Shown: positions 41,850 through 53,081, counted from the first letter of the stretch. The stretch is 58,000 bases of DNA from Mesostigma viride (GCA_009746045.1 RPFO01000003.1:814767-872766), one strand, 5' to 3'. Notes: generated by a model from the sequence alone, not told the origin. Program-made: numbers and translations.

Positions 41850-42488
41850 ATTACACCCGTTCACTCCCAAGAATCACCAGTCTTTATTAGAACAATGAGT
41901 GGACTGGGCCATCATGAATGGATGGCAAGGTGGAACCGAATAAGAAAACAATTCAGCACGTAGTGCATGCCCCCAGCGCCAGCGAACAAAGGGGTGGGTG
42001 GGCGGGTGAAAGAAACTACCTAGACGACAAACGGCGTTTGGCTATATTCCCCTTCGGCCAAGCAGAACAGCCGTCGACAACCGTAATCACTTTCCGTGCA
42101 ACGTCAGACTTGCGTCACAAACTCCCCACGAATTATACAACCTTTGAACTAGTCCTACTCCTACTTTCAAAGCCCAATAGGACTTGACACGCAAAGTGCT
42201 TTCGTCACAAAATGTGGCCGCTGACAAGTGGCGACCGTCACGTCACTAGCATGAGACGCCGGTTTTGAAGCAATGACGTACATTCCGTACTAGCTGCCTA
42301 AGCACTAGTGGCGCGCGGCCTGACCAAGGGCAGCCAGCCCACAATTTCACATATTAAATTTATGACCTAATTGTCTGACGCCTGAAACCGGCGCGGCCGG
42401 CGGGACATAAAACCGGCGGCTGTCCCAGCCGCCTGCGGCGGTCTCTCTCGTACCACTACACTAAACTATTTTCGAAGAAATCCAATTG
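41850..42488 (-). mobile_element. R6-type solo A-B element
   Basis: Minus strand: an A-repeat from 42488 (TTGGATTTCTTCGAAAATAG) to about 41990, a C-rich linker (complement of GGGGTGGGTGGGCGGG), then a B-type block containing CTCATTGTTCTAATAAAGAC to about 41850. The A part is homologous to 32079-32570. Confidence 0.65.
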
Positions 42489-43332
42489 TTTTGATAAGCT
42501 AGATGCATTGGGCTCAATGAGCTGATCGATGTTCATATGCGATAGTCCTATACTTGGACATGGATGACTTGTACCCGGAGTTAGCCTAGTAGCATCACGT
42601 ATATGCTTGACAAGTGGTGCACCTGCTTGTTTGATAGACAAGTGGCAGTGGCTATTCCTTTGATGGACAAGTCGCTCTATGAGCTTGTAGACAAGAGTTC
42701 AGTCCATGAGCTGTCAAGTGTTACGAGCTCATGACGACAAATTTTATGCATTGGATGATGACAATTGGATAGATTCATGGTATTACACTTGTCACTCCAA
42801 GCAGAACAGATGTTCTACTTTATTTACCATGAAATATGCTGCACATTATTACGAAGACAATTTGCAACTAGATACTATGTCAGCACATTGGAACCGTCTA
42901 GACGCTTCTGCATGGGAATTTTCCAGGGAAATTCCTGGAATACGCCTGGATTATACTTGTTCAGCTTCGCTCATTTTATATATGACGCGTGGACGGGCTC
43001 AAAGGGGACCGACCTGCCATAGGTAGCGTACGACTAGCGCTTGTCACGAGGGTACTGCACCGGCCGGCCCTTTTTGTACCGAGGCTGAGAGTGGTTCCGG
43101 AGTGCAGGCCTAGGAAGCTTCTAACGTACGTCACTAGACCTTGTACCTGCGCCAGCCACCAGGCGTGGCGCAACTGTAATGGGCAGTCAGTACACCTTGA
43201 ACCTGCGCCAGCCGGCAGGCCTGCGTGGCGCAATGTGAAATATAGTCAGTACTTAGAGTGGTGTAGGGGACGTAGGGAGGCCTCTTTGCAGCTTCGCAAC
43301 TTTAGCCCAGCATTTGCTGGCAAAGTCGGCTG

Positions 43333-43453
43333 GCCACCATGGTGGCTGCGCTGAATGTAAGACGATGCTATCGGCCTCTCCGGGCGTGGAGAGGCCTAGA
43401 ATAAATTTCTTTATGTTCGCCACCAACCATTACAGGCCACGGTAATGGTTGGT
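43333..43453. repeat. Cluster of three palindromes/hairpins
   Basis: GCCACCATGGTGGC (43333-43346) is a perfect palindrome. GGCCTCTCC/GGAGAGGCC (43373-43396) has a 6-base loop. ACCAACCATTAC/GTAATGGTTGGT (43422-43453) has an 8-base loop. Confidence 0.9.
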
Positions 43454-44611
43454 AGTGGTGGGGTTCTACGATTTGAGTAAAAGGGTGTGATTTCCGGCGC
43501 TGGGCCCACTGACGATTGCCCTCTACCCCTGGGTGCGGCAGGCAGCTTCCTGACACTGGGGGAGCTGCGTTTTAAGTCGGACAACATCAGGGAAGGAGCC
43601 ATACAGGCCAGGGCCAGCGGCTACGGTGGAAAGAATCACAGGTGGAGGGTAATCTGCCTTAAACGTGGAGATGGCTGGCACGGGGTGCCAGGGTAGCCCA
43701 TAACTGCCAGGAGCCTGACAGCGGACCCGATCTTTCGGCCTGTGGCCAGACGGGAGTTTCGGGGAGGATGCGGGGCTGGAGCAAATCTTGGTGGGAGGAG
43801 CGCGCTCTTCATCATTGCCCAGTTTTTCAGCAAAGAATGTTCGCCTGGCGGGGCTGAAATTCTTGCTGTTTTATCGCCTTTGTTTTTATCCTGTATGATG
43901 CATTATAGGAAAGGCAATAAAGAGTTTGGTTCAGCAAGGCGGTCATATCTATGCTATAAATTTTCCTACCAAAGCACAAGCCCTGGTCGGGGCTTTAGCT
44001 AAGCAGTTTCAAAGCCAACGCCTCGGTAGGGTAGAGGGCCTATCGCCACAATGGCTTCAATGCCGGGAAATACCAGCCTCAGGGGTGGGGCTGATGATGG
44101 GTCCTGGGCTTGTGAGAGACGGTCCGGGGGCGTAAGGCCTAATGAGCAGCCGCTGGAATCCGCCCACCTAACGGGAGCCGAACGACATGGGTACCGCCCT
44201 GCGTCCGCCGGGAAACCGTAGCGGCCACACGGGGGCGGCAGTACAGCCGCAGCAGCGTGCAGGAGGGGGGCCATGGGCAGAAAGAAACTCGGCACCAAGG
44301 TTGGCGACAGCCTTGGTGGCCAGGTAGGAGGTGTGGGGGCAACACCTTGTGTTCCAGTATGCTAGGCGCCCAGCATGGCGCTACACTAACCAACGTGATA
44401 ATGATGTGCACTGAGTTTGAAGGTGTGGTATAGGCTGTCCGTATAAAGCGTAACACACAAAAATGTAAAATAAATGTTTCTCTTTGTGGGAAGGAACTCC
44501 ACTGGACCAAAAACAAGAAATGTATTGAGAATGTGCTGGGAATTTTCTAGGATGTTTCTACATGCTTCAATAATGATGTCATCCGCTGATGTCATCCTAC
44601 CTGGCCTAAAA

Positions 44612-44619
44612 CGTATAAA
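44612..44619 (+). promoter_or_regulatory. TATA-like box with upstream repeated TGATGTCATCC
   Basis: TATAAATA follows two direct copies of TGATGTCATCC by about 20 bases. The motif resembles a bZIP site. No coding frame clearly starts downstream, so this may be a retroelement LTR promoter or chance. Confidence 0.25.
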
Positions 44620-44836
44620 TACAAACTGCCCCCTAAGGGCAGGCACCTCCATTCAATGTCCTATCAGCCTCTTCTCAAAATCTCTCAACCTATGTGATAA
44701 AGCTCTTTTTCTGGTCTCTGATTCCTTGTCTTGAAGCTCAGTCTCATTTCACCACCTGCAAGGTGCAAGGGTAGCAAAGCCAAGCACAAGGCATTGTGTA
44801 AAAACCATTAGTTTCCTTTCCATCCAACAGAGATAG

Positions 44837-44897
44837 TCTGGGAAATGCCCTCTATTTTGTCATTGAAAAAGGCCAGCTGGGGGCGGCTGGGCACCTG
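44837..44897 (+). pseudogene. Decayed ankyrin exon upstream of exon 9
   Basis: After AGATAG, the sequence reads LGNALYFVIEKGQLGAAGHL, an ankyrin start (NALHxAAEKGQLxxVxYL) that lost its second half. The frame is off by one relative to the AG. The same relic, more decayed, lies before exon 12 (52963-53025). Confidence 0.65.
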
Positions 44898-44955
44898 CAT
44901 TGTGCTGTGATGCTGTTTGCGGTGGTATCATGCCTATCGTGTGAGACGGCTAAAG

Positions 44956-45051
44956 CGAACTGTGCTGGAGAACGCTGTTAGAGCGGGCAAGCTGGAGGTC
45001 GTCAAGTACCTGGTGGAGAACAAGGGGGTGGACGTGAACGCCAAGGATTGT
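44956..45051 (+). CDS. Ankyrin exon 9 (acceptor altered)
   Basis: A 32-codon repeat (TVLENAVRAGKLEVVKYLVE ...) ends before GTGAGT. In sister exons the acceptor is GTGTGAGACAG; here it is GTGTGAGACGG (44948 is G), so the expected 102-nt exon (44950-45051) has no AG. The next AG, TAAAG at 44951-44955, gives a 96-nt in-frame exon. The exon may be skipped, shortened or poorly spliced. Confidence 0.7.
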
Positions 45052-45498
45052 GTGAGTCTGTTGTGCTTAGAAGGACAATGAGAGGATTCCTTGATTTTGG
45101 GAAGTTCTCCATGGCATGGCTTTATTTGCATCATGTTTGGGGGTCTCACCTGTGCATGGTATGACACTGCTAGCAAACGCTGTTCCATTCTTGCAAATTA
45201 GGGCTTGTTATTCACAAATTTGGCTGTTATTTGGGTCGACCAAGATGGGACTCAAAAGTATGTCTTTGGGCTTGCAATTGGCTGTATGTGCTTGCAGTAT
45301 AGCGTGCATGAGTTGCTGCACGATCATAGGCGGTAAGGCATGAAGCCGGATAAAATATGCCCGGCCGATTGTAAAATGCACTTGCAACAGCATAATTAGT
45401 AAGAATGCCGCCAGGTCCTTAGTATGGTTGGGTTGTCTAACTTTGAGCATTATGCGCGCAAATGCTACGTGGTGGAGATTGTTAGAGAATCCTTGTTC

Positions 45499-45893
45499 TC
45501 TGAACATAGTTTCTTTATTATTAATGAGATATGGAAGGGTAGCCACTATAGCTAGGTTATAGGGTTAACGTGACATACCTTTTGATGCCGGAGCAGCCTG
45601 ATCCCGATCGGCGGGGACAAAAGATAATTTGCAAGTTTCCTGGCCAGGTGGTGACAGATACCTCGAGATACAAACCTGCCACTGTCCAGCTTTCTTTGTT
45701 AATTACGTAGTGATTACCTAAGAGCCCAGATCCTTCACGCAATATGTTACCTAGTTGCCCAGGCAATCTTACGTAAGCTGCCGGCAAAAGGAACGCCATT
45801 TCGCGGAATTTGTTCGGACGCAAAAATTGCGTAGCGAAAAAAATGCCGTTCGGGGCAAGGCCGCATGACACGCAACAACAACAAAAAAAAAAT
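45499..45893 (+). mobile_element. R1-type A-repeat, left part
   Basis: It starts CCTTGTTCTCTGAACATAGT and follows R1 to GACACGCAAC...AAAAA, where a split-repeat element (45894-48030) is inserted. R1 resumes at about 48031. Confidence 0.72.
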
Positions 45894-46358
45894 ATCGGAT
45901 TTCTCTGAAAATAGTTTATTAAACAGCATGCGGGAAAGAAAGGGCCGCCACAACCTTGTGGCTGTACATGCAGAAAGGCTTGTTAGAGGAATGGGGACGG
46001 CTTGTTGTTTACCGGGGAATCCTACTGGCAACTAGCTTTGCCTTTTGTAAGTCAGGCGCCGTTTGTTTGAACGGCCGGCCATGTGTGGAATGCTGACGGA
46101 AGTTGCGTCAAAAAGCTGTAATAAAATCTGATGTAACCAGCACTCACCAATTGATTGGTGTGCTGCTTGGTTGGGTAGTGTGTTCAGGGTTGCATTCGAA
46201 GAGTACACATGGCCTGACAGCTCAGACGTGTGACAGATGAGCTGGCTGGCTGAATTATTAAATTGTCAGCGTTAGGATATTTCTGGTTTTGCCGTTTTCC
46301 ATTTTGACGGTAGGCTTGATAAGCATGGTCGGCGGGTTGTGACCCGTAATTGTTTCTT
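45894..46358 (+). repeat. R4 A1 repeat
   Basis: It begins ATCGGATTTCTCTGAAAATA and ends TAATTGTTTCTT. Only a few single-base differences from A2 are seen. Confidence 0.93.
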
Positions 46359-47307
46359 TGAATGTGCTCACTGAAGCAGTATGAGCGGCCTCGCTGCTAT
46401 GGCGGCGGGGCTAAAGAAAATTAGGCAAAGACCCCGTCCTTGCCTGCTATGAAGTCGCGGGCTTTGCGACTTCACGGCAGGTAGGGGCGGTTTGAACGGA
46501 ACGGAAATTTCGCGTTACCAATGTGCCAAGTGGTTCTGGTTGGCACCTTGCTGGGCAGCGTCTCGGTGGTCATAGAAAGTGGGCTGGGCGCCCCGCCCCG
46601 GCTGCTGGTAATTCCAGCAGCGGAGCCAATCATGTCGACTAAGAAGTCCGCAGCTGATGCGGAAACTGTGCGAAGGTCAATAGATTAATTTGGATTCCAT
46701 GAGACTGCGCTGGTAGTCAGTCAGCGGCCCACCGCCTAGGGCGCTGCATGGCGCTGCCTTCGGCTTGGTGCGCGGCCCTTTTTTGTTATGGGCCAGCGAG
46801 GGATATAAGGGTGACGCGCGGCCGGCTAATTTCTTGCGTTCCGGAAGAAAATTATTTGCAAAATTCCCACAAAAGGAACCGAGTATCGGAAAGGCGTCTC
46901 GGCTGACAGTGGCAGTGCCTGGCCTTGTCGTCTCTCCCTGCTCAGCACCCGGCAGGTAGCGGTTCAAACCCTGGTGGCGTCGGAATGCGAATTTTCTGGG
47001 TTTTTATCCGGAATAATATTTTGCTGAGGCGGCTCCGCGGATTCGCTAACCTTTTATTGTCGGGCCCCTTAGGGGGTTATTATAGCCTTGTGCGGGCTGA
47101 GTCGCCATGAAGGAGATGTTGCGACACGCCCCACTTTGTGGTCTTTTATGGAAGCGGCTACCCTCGAGGCTGCTCGGAAGAGGGGGGGGGTCTTCTCCTT
47201 TTCTTTGTTCACTGTTATTGGGGCAACAGTGATCCTATCAAGTTTTGTTTCCTGAGCGGCGACAGTGCGGGGGAGGAGGGCAATGGCGCCAGGGACTGGG
47301 GTGGATC
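46359..47307 (+). other. R4 body, non-coding
   Basis: GC-rich, with an inverted repeat around 46440-46485 (AAAGACCCCGTCCTTGCCTG / CAGGTAGGGGCGG). No protein family is recognised. Confidence 0.6.
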
Positions 47308-47427
47308 GGGGGGCTCTTGCTCCTGCATGCGAGGGAGACGAGATGACTACTTAAACCTGCCTTTGGCAGGGGCTCTACTCATTGTTTTCAATCAAATGCT
47401 GGTTTTCTTGGGAGCTCAAGTGTCATA
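47308..47427 (+). repeat. R4 B1 repeat
   Basis: It contains CTCTACTCATTGTTTTCAAT and runs directly into A2. Confidence 0.9.
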
Positions 47428-47892
47428 ATCGGATTTCTCTGAAAATAGTTTATTAAACAGCATGCGGGAAAGAAAGGGCCGCCACAACCTTGTGGCTGTA
47501 CATGCAGAAAGGCTTGTTAGACGAATGGGGACGGCTTGTTGTTTACCGGGGAATCCTACTGGCAACTAGCTTTGCCTTTTGTAAGTCAGGCGCCGTTTGT
47601 TTGAACGGCCGGCCATGTGTGGAATGCTGACGGAAGTTGCGTCAAAAAGCTGTAATAAAATCTGATGTAACCAGCACTCACCAATTGATTGGTGTGCTGC
47701 TTGGTTGGGTAGTGTGTTCAGGGTTGCATTCGAAGAGTACACATGGCCTGACAGCTCAGACGTGTGACAGATGAGCTGGCTGGCTGAATTATTAAATTGT
47801 CAGCATTAGGATATTTCTGGTGTTGCCGTTTTCCATTTTGACGGTAGGCTTGATAAGCATGGTCGGCGGGTTGTGACCCGTAATTGTTTCTT
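47428..47892 (+). repeat. R4 A2 repeat
   Basis: Second 465-bp A copy, followed by the C-rich linker. Confidence 0.93.
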
Positions 47893-47910
47893 CCCACCCA
47901 TCCCACCCTT

Positions 47911-48030
47911 GGGGGGCTCTTGCTCCTGCATGCGAGGGAGACGAGATGACTACTTAAACCTGCCTTTGGCAGGGGCTCTACTCATTGTTTTCAATCAAAT
48001 GCTGGTTTTCTTGGGAGCTCAAGTGTCATA
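47911..48030 (+). repeat. R4 B2 repeat
   Basis: 3' end of R4, after which the host R1 sequence resumes. Confidence 0.9.
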
Positions 48031-48240
48031 AATAATAATAACTAGCTACCGTCGGCCTCTTTTCTTTTCACAAGGGCAGCGACAGCAAGCCAGGGGAAAT
48101 GAACCTCTGGTTCGACGAATCTTCACTGTCGGAGCCAATTTCTGGCCCTTCACAGCAATGCCGACGGGGCGCAAGACAACAAGGCAGGCAGCGCGCGAGG
48201 CGAACGGGACGTCCACACCAGTCGGTAAGAGGTTCTAGTT
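48031..48240 (+). mobile_element. R1-type element, right part with gag start
   Basis: It resumes R1 (CTACCGTCGGCCTCTTTTC ... GGAAATGAACCTCTGG) and includes MPTGRKTTRQAAREA from ATG 48161, equivalent to the gag start at 17269. It is truncated soon after. Confidence 0.65.
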
Positions 48241-48379
48241 TTGCCAGTTGTCAGAATAACTGTGCAGGAATGACCTGTCATTGCAATCGAAAAGGTACAG
48301 TGCAACCAGCCAACATGGTACATCATAGAATGCCAGCTTGGCCGGGTTATAGGCTATCTCATCAGTTATTGTGCCTTTA

Positions 48380-48500
48380 AAAGGCAAAAGAAACAACCTG
48401 CTTCCCTAGAATGGAAGCCCACCTTTAATGGCAACCACCTTGCCCAGCCAACCACTACCTGAGTGGCATGGGTACAGGTGCCAGCACTAGAATGAAGTTT
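48380..48500 (+). repeat. Dispersed repeat R5, copy 3
   Basis: AACAACCTGCTTCCCTAGAA ... GGCAACCACCTTGCCCAGCC ... GGTACAGGTGCCAG. Confidence 0.65.
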
Positions 48501-49317
48501 TTTGAGGGGGTGCTATACATCGCTGCATTCTCAGCTCAGCAGTTTAGTCATAGCTAAAATGAGCATAGCTCACCAAAACGATGTAGATAGTTTACTCAAG
48601 ACTCTGTAACACCAACAAGTTATCAAGCGCTCTTGTAAGCTGTCTTTGTATAGCTCATTGTGATGCGGCTTGGTCATTTTCCCCACCCATGGAGTCCTCT
48701 TGTCATGTATCACATCAGGTTTTTGTACTGCAATCCGGATCTGACAGATCTGTGTTTGCACGTCAAACTCCTCCAGATGTTTTGCAATTGCATCTGTCCT
48801 TCATGAACTCTCGCTCGTTCTTAATTCACCACGCAAAAGAGGCTCAAAGGAGGCGGCCCAGTTTAACGTAAGTATGTAGAATCATTTTCTATTGAGCTAT
48901 TCCACACCTAGGTTTACCAATTGGAACGAATTGGTGCAGGTAATGGCGCAATCACCATGCATGCGGCGGCAAATCGTGTGGCGCCAGGCCTCGCAGTACT
49001 GTGGTGTCGGAATATTTGTGAGACCAGTACCGCCGCGGCGCAGCTTGGCACCCATGGTGCACAGGATGCTGTAGTATAAACCTAAACCTTCCTGATTCCG
49101 CCGCCACATGTACCTTGTTGTTGCGCAACTGATGTGCATGCATAAGGTGGTGGAAGACAGGGTGGCTGTCTATTTTGCAGCAGTCCATTTTACCCACCCA
49201 CGCAGCTGCTGGGGGGCACAGTTGCCTGGCTGTATGCGGGAAGCGTGCTGATGCCAGCTGAGGCTGAAGCTTTTTCCAGCCCAAAACACAGCTGAAGTCT
49301 GCCATACGTCACAGCTA
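48501..49317. other. Intron 9 stretch, no gene
   Basis: A short frame near 48940-49015 reads AITMHAAANRV, faintly ankyrin-like but without matching splice sites. Nothing else is recognised. Confidence 0.3.
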
Positions 49318-49319
49318 TA

Positions 49320-49771
49320 CCGTAGTGGTCAAGGTCACTTTGCGACAAACTACTTTGCGACCCAGAAACAAGGTGAAATGTAAAGTTTGCGACCCTAATT
49401 GAAGGCAAAGTTTCAGGTTTGCGAGCCGATCGACTTGTTTATGGTCACGTCTTGGTCAGTGGCTTGTACCTACTTATCAATTAATGATTACCTACCTAAT
49501 AAGTGATTTGATTGATCAATTGGGTTATTGGGTAGCACTGATCATAACTGAATATACTTCATGAAATAATACTAGTTGTATCAGGTTTGTATCGCGAAAA
49601 TGATTGTGGCGCGCCGACGCGTTCGCCTCTGTCTAGACGGGCTGTGCGGCGCGGCGCAGGCTCGGCGCGGTAACTTTTGAACTTTGCGACCCCAAATGAA
49701 GCCCATCAAAAGCAGTTTGCGAGGTCGATTCACAAAGTAGTTTTGTCGCAAAGTGATTATGACCACTACGG
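49320..49771. mobile_element. Terminal-inverted-repeat MITE, copy 2
   Basis: Ends CCGTAGTGGTCAAGGTCAC and complement of GTGATTATGACCACTACGG, flanked by TA (49318, 49772). It is related to 31366-31797 throughout, with indels. Confidence 0.85.
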
Positions 49772-49974
49772 TATAGCCAGTTGCCAGGCTATGAATATAT
49801 TTGTGTATATATATTTATCTGCCCACATCTGGTTGGGTCGCATTCTAACGGTCTTCATGCAAGTTAGTGTAAATATTGTTTCATAACTGACCTTAATTGC
49901 AAAAGTTGCACATTTTTAAACAAAGAAGTCACTTAATTCAGCTTCTTCAGGGAAACCTTAGTAGTTTATGAACC

Positions 49975-51160
49975 TTGTTTCCGGATGGAAGAAGAGACCA
50001 GCAGATGGAGAGTACCAGCAGATGGAAGGGGATAAACTCCAGCAAGAGTTTTATCACATGTATTGACCTGCCTGAAGGGCTGACTGCCTTTGAGTTGGTG
50101 CTCGTTACTAGATGGATAATTGCTGTCGGCGGGTGGTCTGCCACCCAGTTGGAGATGTGGTGGGCATGGTGTTAAGGCCCAAGAACGGACAAAGGGAAGG
50201 CCACAAAGGATTTTCGTGAGCGACATTTGAAGCTGGCTGCCATTATCAAAATTGACAGGCAAATAAGACATGGTCGAGAAGGAGGAAGGCATTAGACAAA
50301 TATCACAGGGGTGGAATGCTATGATTGGCGCTTCTTACATCGCGCAAACCATTGACGCTGCCTCCCTTGTACTCGAGCACAAGCTGTGAACAGGAGGATT
50401 GCGTGATTTACAAAGGAGGATGTTTGATTATGAGGGGCTGGAGAAAGCGAATAACAATCGACGGGGGATATTATGGGCTGGATCATGGCTATCAGGCAAG
50501 GAGGGTGCAAGCAAGCACGGAAGCAGGAAGGCGGTAATGAACATTGCCGTGGCCACGGGCGCCCTTTTGAAGGAGCTGAGCCCAAATATGGAACAGTAGG
50601 GCGCCATGATGATGGAGAAGCTGGGCAAAGCTTTGAACTCCAGACGAAAAAGCAGGGGTAAACCACTTTCCTTTCCCACTGCCAATGTGTAGACTGGCTC
50701 TTGGAACTGCGTGCGGAAGAGCCAGACAGAAAGCAGTGTCTCTTTCCCGCTGCCAACTTGTACAGTGCCTCTTGGCACTATGTGGCAGAGGGTGAGGTCG
50801 GCACGCAGACGCCAGCTTGCAACTCTCTGCCGCCGGACCTTCACCTTGCAACACAAGGCGCTTGCGTGTTTGAACTGGCCTATGCAAGGCTATGGGGAGG
50901 GGCTCAGACCCCCCAACTAACCTGGAAGTGCCAGTTCTAGGGGGATGGCAGAGGCCCCGAAAAGGGTCACAAAGCATTTTGAGTGGCTCATTCACCGCAT
51001 AGGGATTGCAGCAGGCCCTGCAAGAGGAAGTGCACTGACCAAATCTATGGAAGCAAGAAAATGTGAACGACCAAAGGAAGGGCTGGTAGGCTTGCCGAAG
51101 CCAGAGGTAGAGGGGAAGGTAAAGTTGCTGGACTTGTTGGCGGTAATTAAGACCTAGCTG
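49975..51160 (+). pseudogene. Decayed PAT-like gag and RT start
   Basis: In order: KLQQEFYH-like gag start (50030), SRKAVMNIAVATGALLKELS (50510-50580; cf. SRKVVMNIALAMDTLFKELG), MMMEKLGKA (cf. TMMNKLGKA), RSARRRQLATLCRRTFTLQH (50790-50850; cf. RSARRRQRATRRRRTFTLQH) and RVTKHFEWLIHRIGIAAGPA (50963-51020; cf. RVKNHCEWYSRRVGVATGPA). It stops before the catalytic part of RT. Many stops occur. It is the + strand counterpart of the element at 11645. Confidence 0.75.
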
Positions 51161-51490
51161 GAAGACCTCGCAGGTTACTGAGGTTAGAAATGGCAACATG
51201 GTTAGCAGCCAGCTGTTGCTATCTTGATTGCGCATGCTGCGTCTTAACTGGCTTATTGCACTGACCACAAGGTTCCCTTGTGACTCCAGTAACGGTGCTG
51301 GGGGCTGGGCCAGGTTTGCACGCAATAAATAACTTCTGCCGTGCAGTGTCAGATATTCCCCGCGCTTGACCTGCATTCACGATACTGAGGCTGTTAATGT
51401 TACTCCCTGTTTTGAGCCTTTTGAATGCCTTTTCAATACTGACGTATGGATGATAGCTGCTCTCGCGGGCATTCCTGATCTGCAACGCAG

Positions 51491-51598
51491 TTTGGCATGG
51501 AAGGTCAGTGGTTCCGCGCTGCTGCTGAACAAGGCCACCTGGAGGTGGTCAAGTACCTGGCAGAGGACAAGGGGTCGGACGTGAACACCAAAGATTGT
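51491..51598 (+). CDS. Ankyrin exon 10
   Basis: This 36-codon exon (WFRAAAEQGHLEVVKYLAED ...) follows CAACGCAG and precedes GTGAGT. It is the longest exon and its start lacks the usual ALH (WFR). It may be relaxed, but the frame and splice sites are intact. Confidence 0.7.
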
Positions 51599-51823
51599 GT
51601 GAGTGTTTCCTGATGAGGAAGATGCGGTTTAATTATCAGACTATGCGCCTCTGGTGGATTTTGAAGCTAGTTTCCTTCTAAGGCTGCGGAAGTGTTGTAT
51701 TTAAATCGGGAAGCTGCTTGACATTCAAGTGATTTATTTTGCTTGTGGACACTTGGGAACCTTTGCTGTACTGTGGTGCCACCTGCTGGGGTATGCATTC
51801 TTATCTCTTGTTGTGCACTGCAG

Positions 51824-51925
51824 TTTGAAGATAATGCGCTTCATCTCGCTGCTTATTTTGGCCACCTAGAGGTTGTCAAGTACCTGGTGGAGGGCAAGGG
51901 CATGAACGTGAACGCCAAAAATAAG
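51824..51925 (+). CDS. Ankyrin exon 11
   Basis: This 34-codon repeat (NALHLAAYFGHLEVVKYLVE ...) follows GCACTGCAG and precedes GTAAGC, only 225 nt after exon 10. It is close to the ideal consensus. Confidence 0.87.
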
Positions 51926-52962
51926 GTAAGCCTGTGGTGGTAGGGAGGGCAATGAGAGGATTTCTTGATTTTGGGACTTGACATTGCTTATTTGCCAGTC
52001 CTGTTCAACGTCTCACCTGTGCATGGTAGGAGCCGAAAATGTTTCATGCATGCAAGTTAGGGTTCGCTGTCTAGACATTTGTTGTTATTTGGGACTATGG
52101 TGGGATGCGAAGCATTCATTAGCAGATCTCTGGCCTAGCGCTTGATTGATAAAAGAAGGAATTTATGTCTCTTGAAATGCATATCTTCAATGAGCGCCTG
52201 TCACATTGCTTTAAATGACCACTTATCGTCATCTGAAGTTAAAGCCTTTGGGGGGCGTGCTTTCGCTTTGTGCTTTGCTGGAAAAGCTGCTGATGTTAAG
52301 CATTGCAATTAATTAAAACCATCAGATATCTTTTAAAAAGTTATGTATACATAATGGAATGGGGAATTCTGTTTCAGGATGGGCAGTTGGTGGTTGTAAG
52401 CCCCATGGATAAGCATGCTTTAATGTCAGAAATTAAGCCAACAGAAATGTGGTATTCAGAGTGTGTCTGCGTCGCAATAGGTATTTTATTATGTCAGCAG
52501 TATGCGATGCCGCCTACAGAGAGCCGCGGCGGATGGGATCGCGGGCCTTGAGCATCCAGCTTTAAATTTGTGCCATATTGTGGTTTTTCGAGTCTCTGAC
52601 TGTGACGTATTGTCTCTTATAGTTCACTTAGAATTGACCATCGCATTTGCTTGCTGGTCAGTTTCAGACCAGTACACTGCACTCCCAAGTAAGTATGGCA
52701 GACCTTCACCCTGGATGTTGGTTTCGCAACAGTTTCCCTCCATCGGGCATCCGACGTTGGTATTCCCACCCTGAGTTTCCCACGTTGCCTACGCCGGGAC
52801 CAACCCGAAGTCTCAACTGGTGGTGGTCCTTTGGAGTGCAGGGATTTAACTTATATTATCTGATTACATCTGCATCTGGGAATGGTTTAAATTTTTAACT
52901 TCTGTACATTCACGGGTGTCGCATGACACTGTTCTGGTATGCATGGTCCTTTTCCGAGATAG
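51926..52962. other. Intron 11
   Basis: The first 150 bases carry the module tail shared with exons 5, 7, 8, 9 and 12 (CTCACCTGTGCATGGTA). A block from about 52310 (GGAATGGG...CAGTTGGTGGTTGTAAGCCC) matches the intron after exon 6 at 19649-19780, so those introns are also related. No gene is seen. Confidence 0.45.
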
Positions 52963-53025
52963 TCTGGGAAATGCACTCTAGCTTAAGTCATCGTTCAGCA
53001 AGGCCACCTGGAGGTGGTTGGGTGC
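52963..53025 (+). pseudogene. Decayed ankyrin exon upstream of exon 12
   Basis: GNAL then TAG (52979-52981), then in a shifted frame QQGHLEVVGCL. It is homologous to 44837-44897 but with a stop and a frameshift, so it is clearly dead. Confidence 0.7.
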
Positions 53026-53081
53026 CTGCACTGAGCTGTGATGCTGCTTGCTGTGGTATGCATGCCTCTTGTGTGAGACAG

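Larger units (their letters stand above)
42489..44836. other. Intron 8 stretch, structured but no gene
   Basis: A tandem duplication lies at about 43140-43253, with TGCGCCA/TGGCGCA stems in each unit. There is a cluster of hairpins at 43333-43453. A GC-rich block lies at about 43480-44330 with short unassigned frames. Two TGATGTCATCC motifs (44574, 44590) precede a TATAAATA at 44612-44619, which looks like a promoter with no clear gene behind it. Confidence 0.4.
45894..48030 (+). mobile_element. Non-coding split-direct-repeat element (R4)
   Basis: A1 45894-46358 and A2 47428-47892 (both 465 bp) are almost identical. B1 47308-47427 and B2 47911-48030 are almost identical. A C-rich linker CCCACCCATCCCACCC separates A2 and B2. 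The 950-bp body has no coding motif. It has the same design as R3 and the coding element but different sequence, and it is nested in an R1 copy. Confidence 0.9.

Noticed and set aside
48940-49017. AITMHAAANRV as another ankyrin exon
   Set aside because: Only a short similarity, no matching acceptor phase, and no LVKYL half.
50492-51376. 294-codon minus-strand frame
   Set aside because: Lies opposite the decayed gag/RT relic; the + strand matches the PAT-like ORFs, the minus strand matches nothing.
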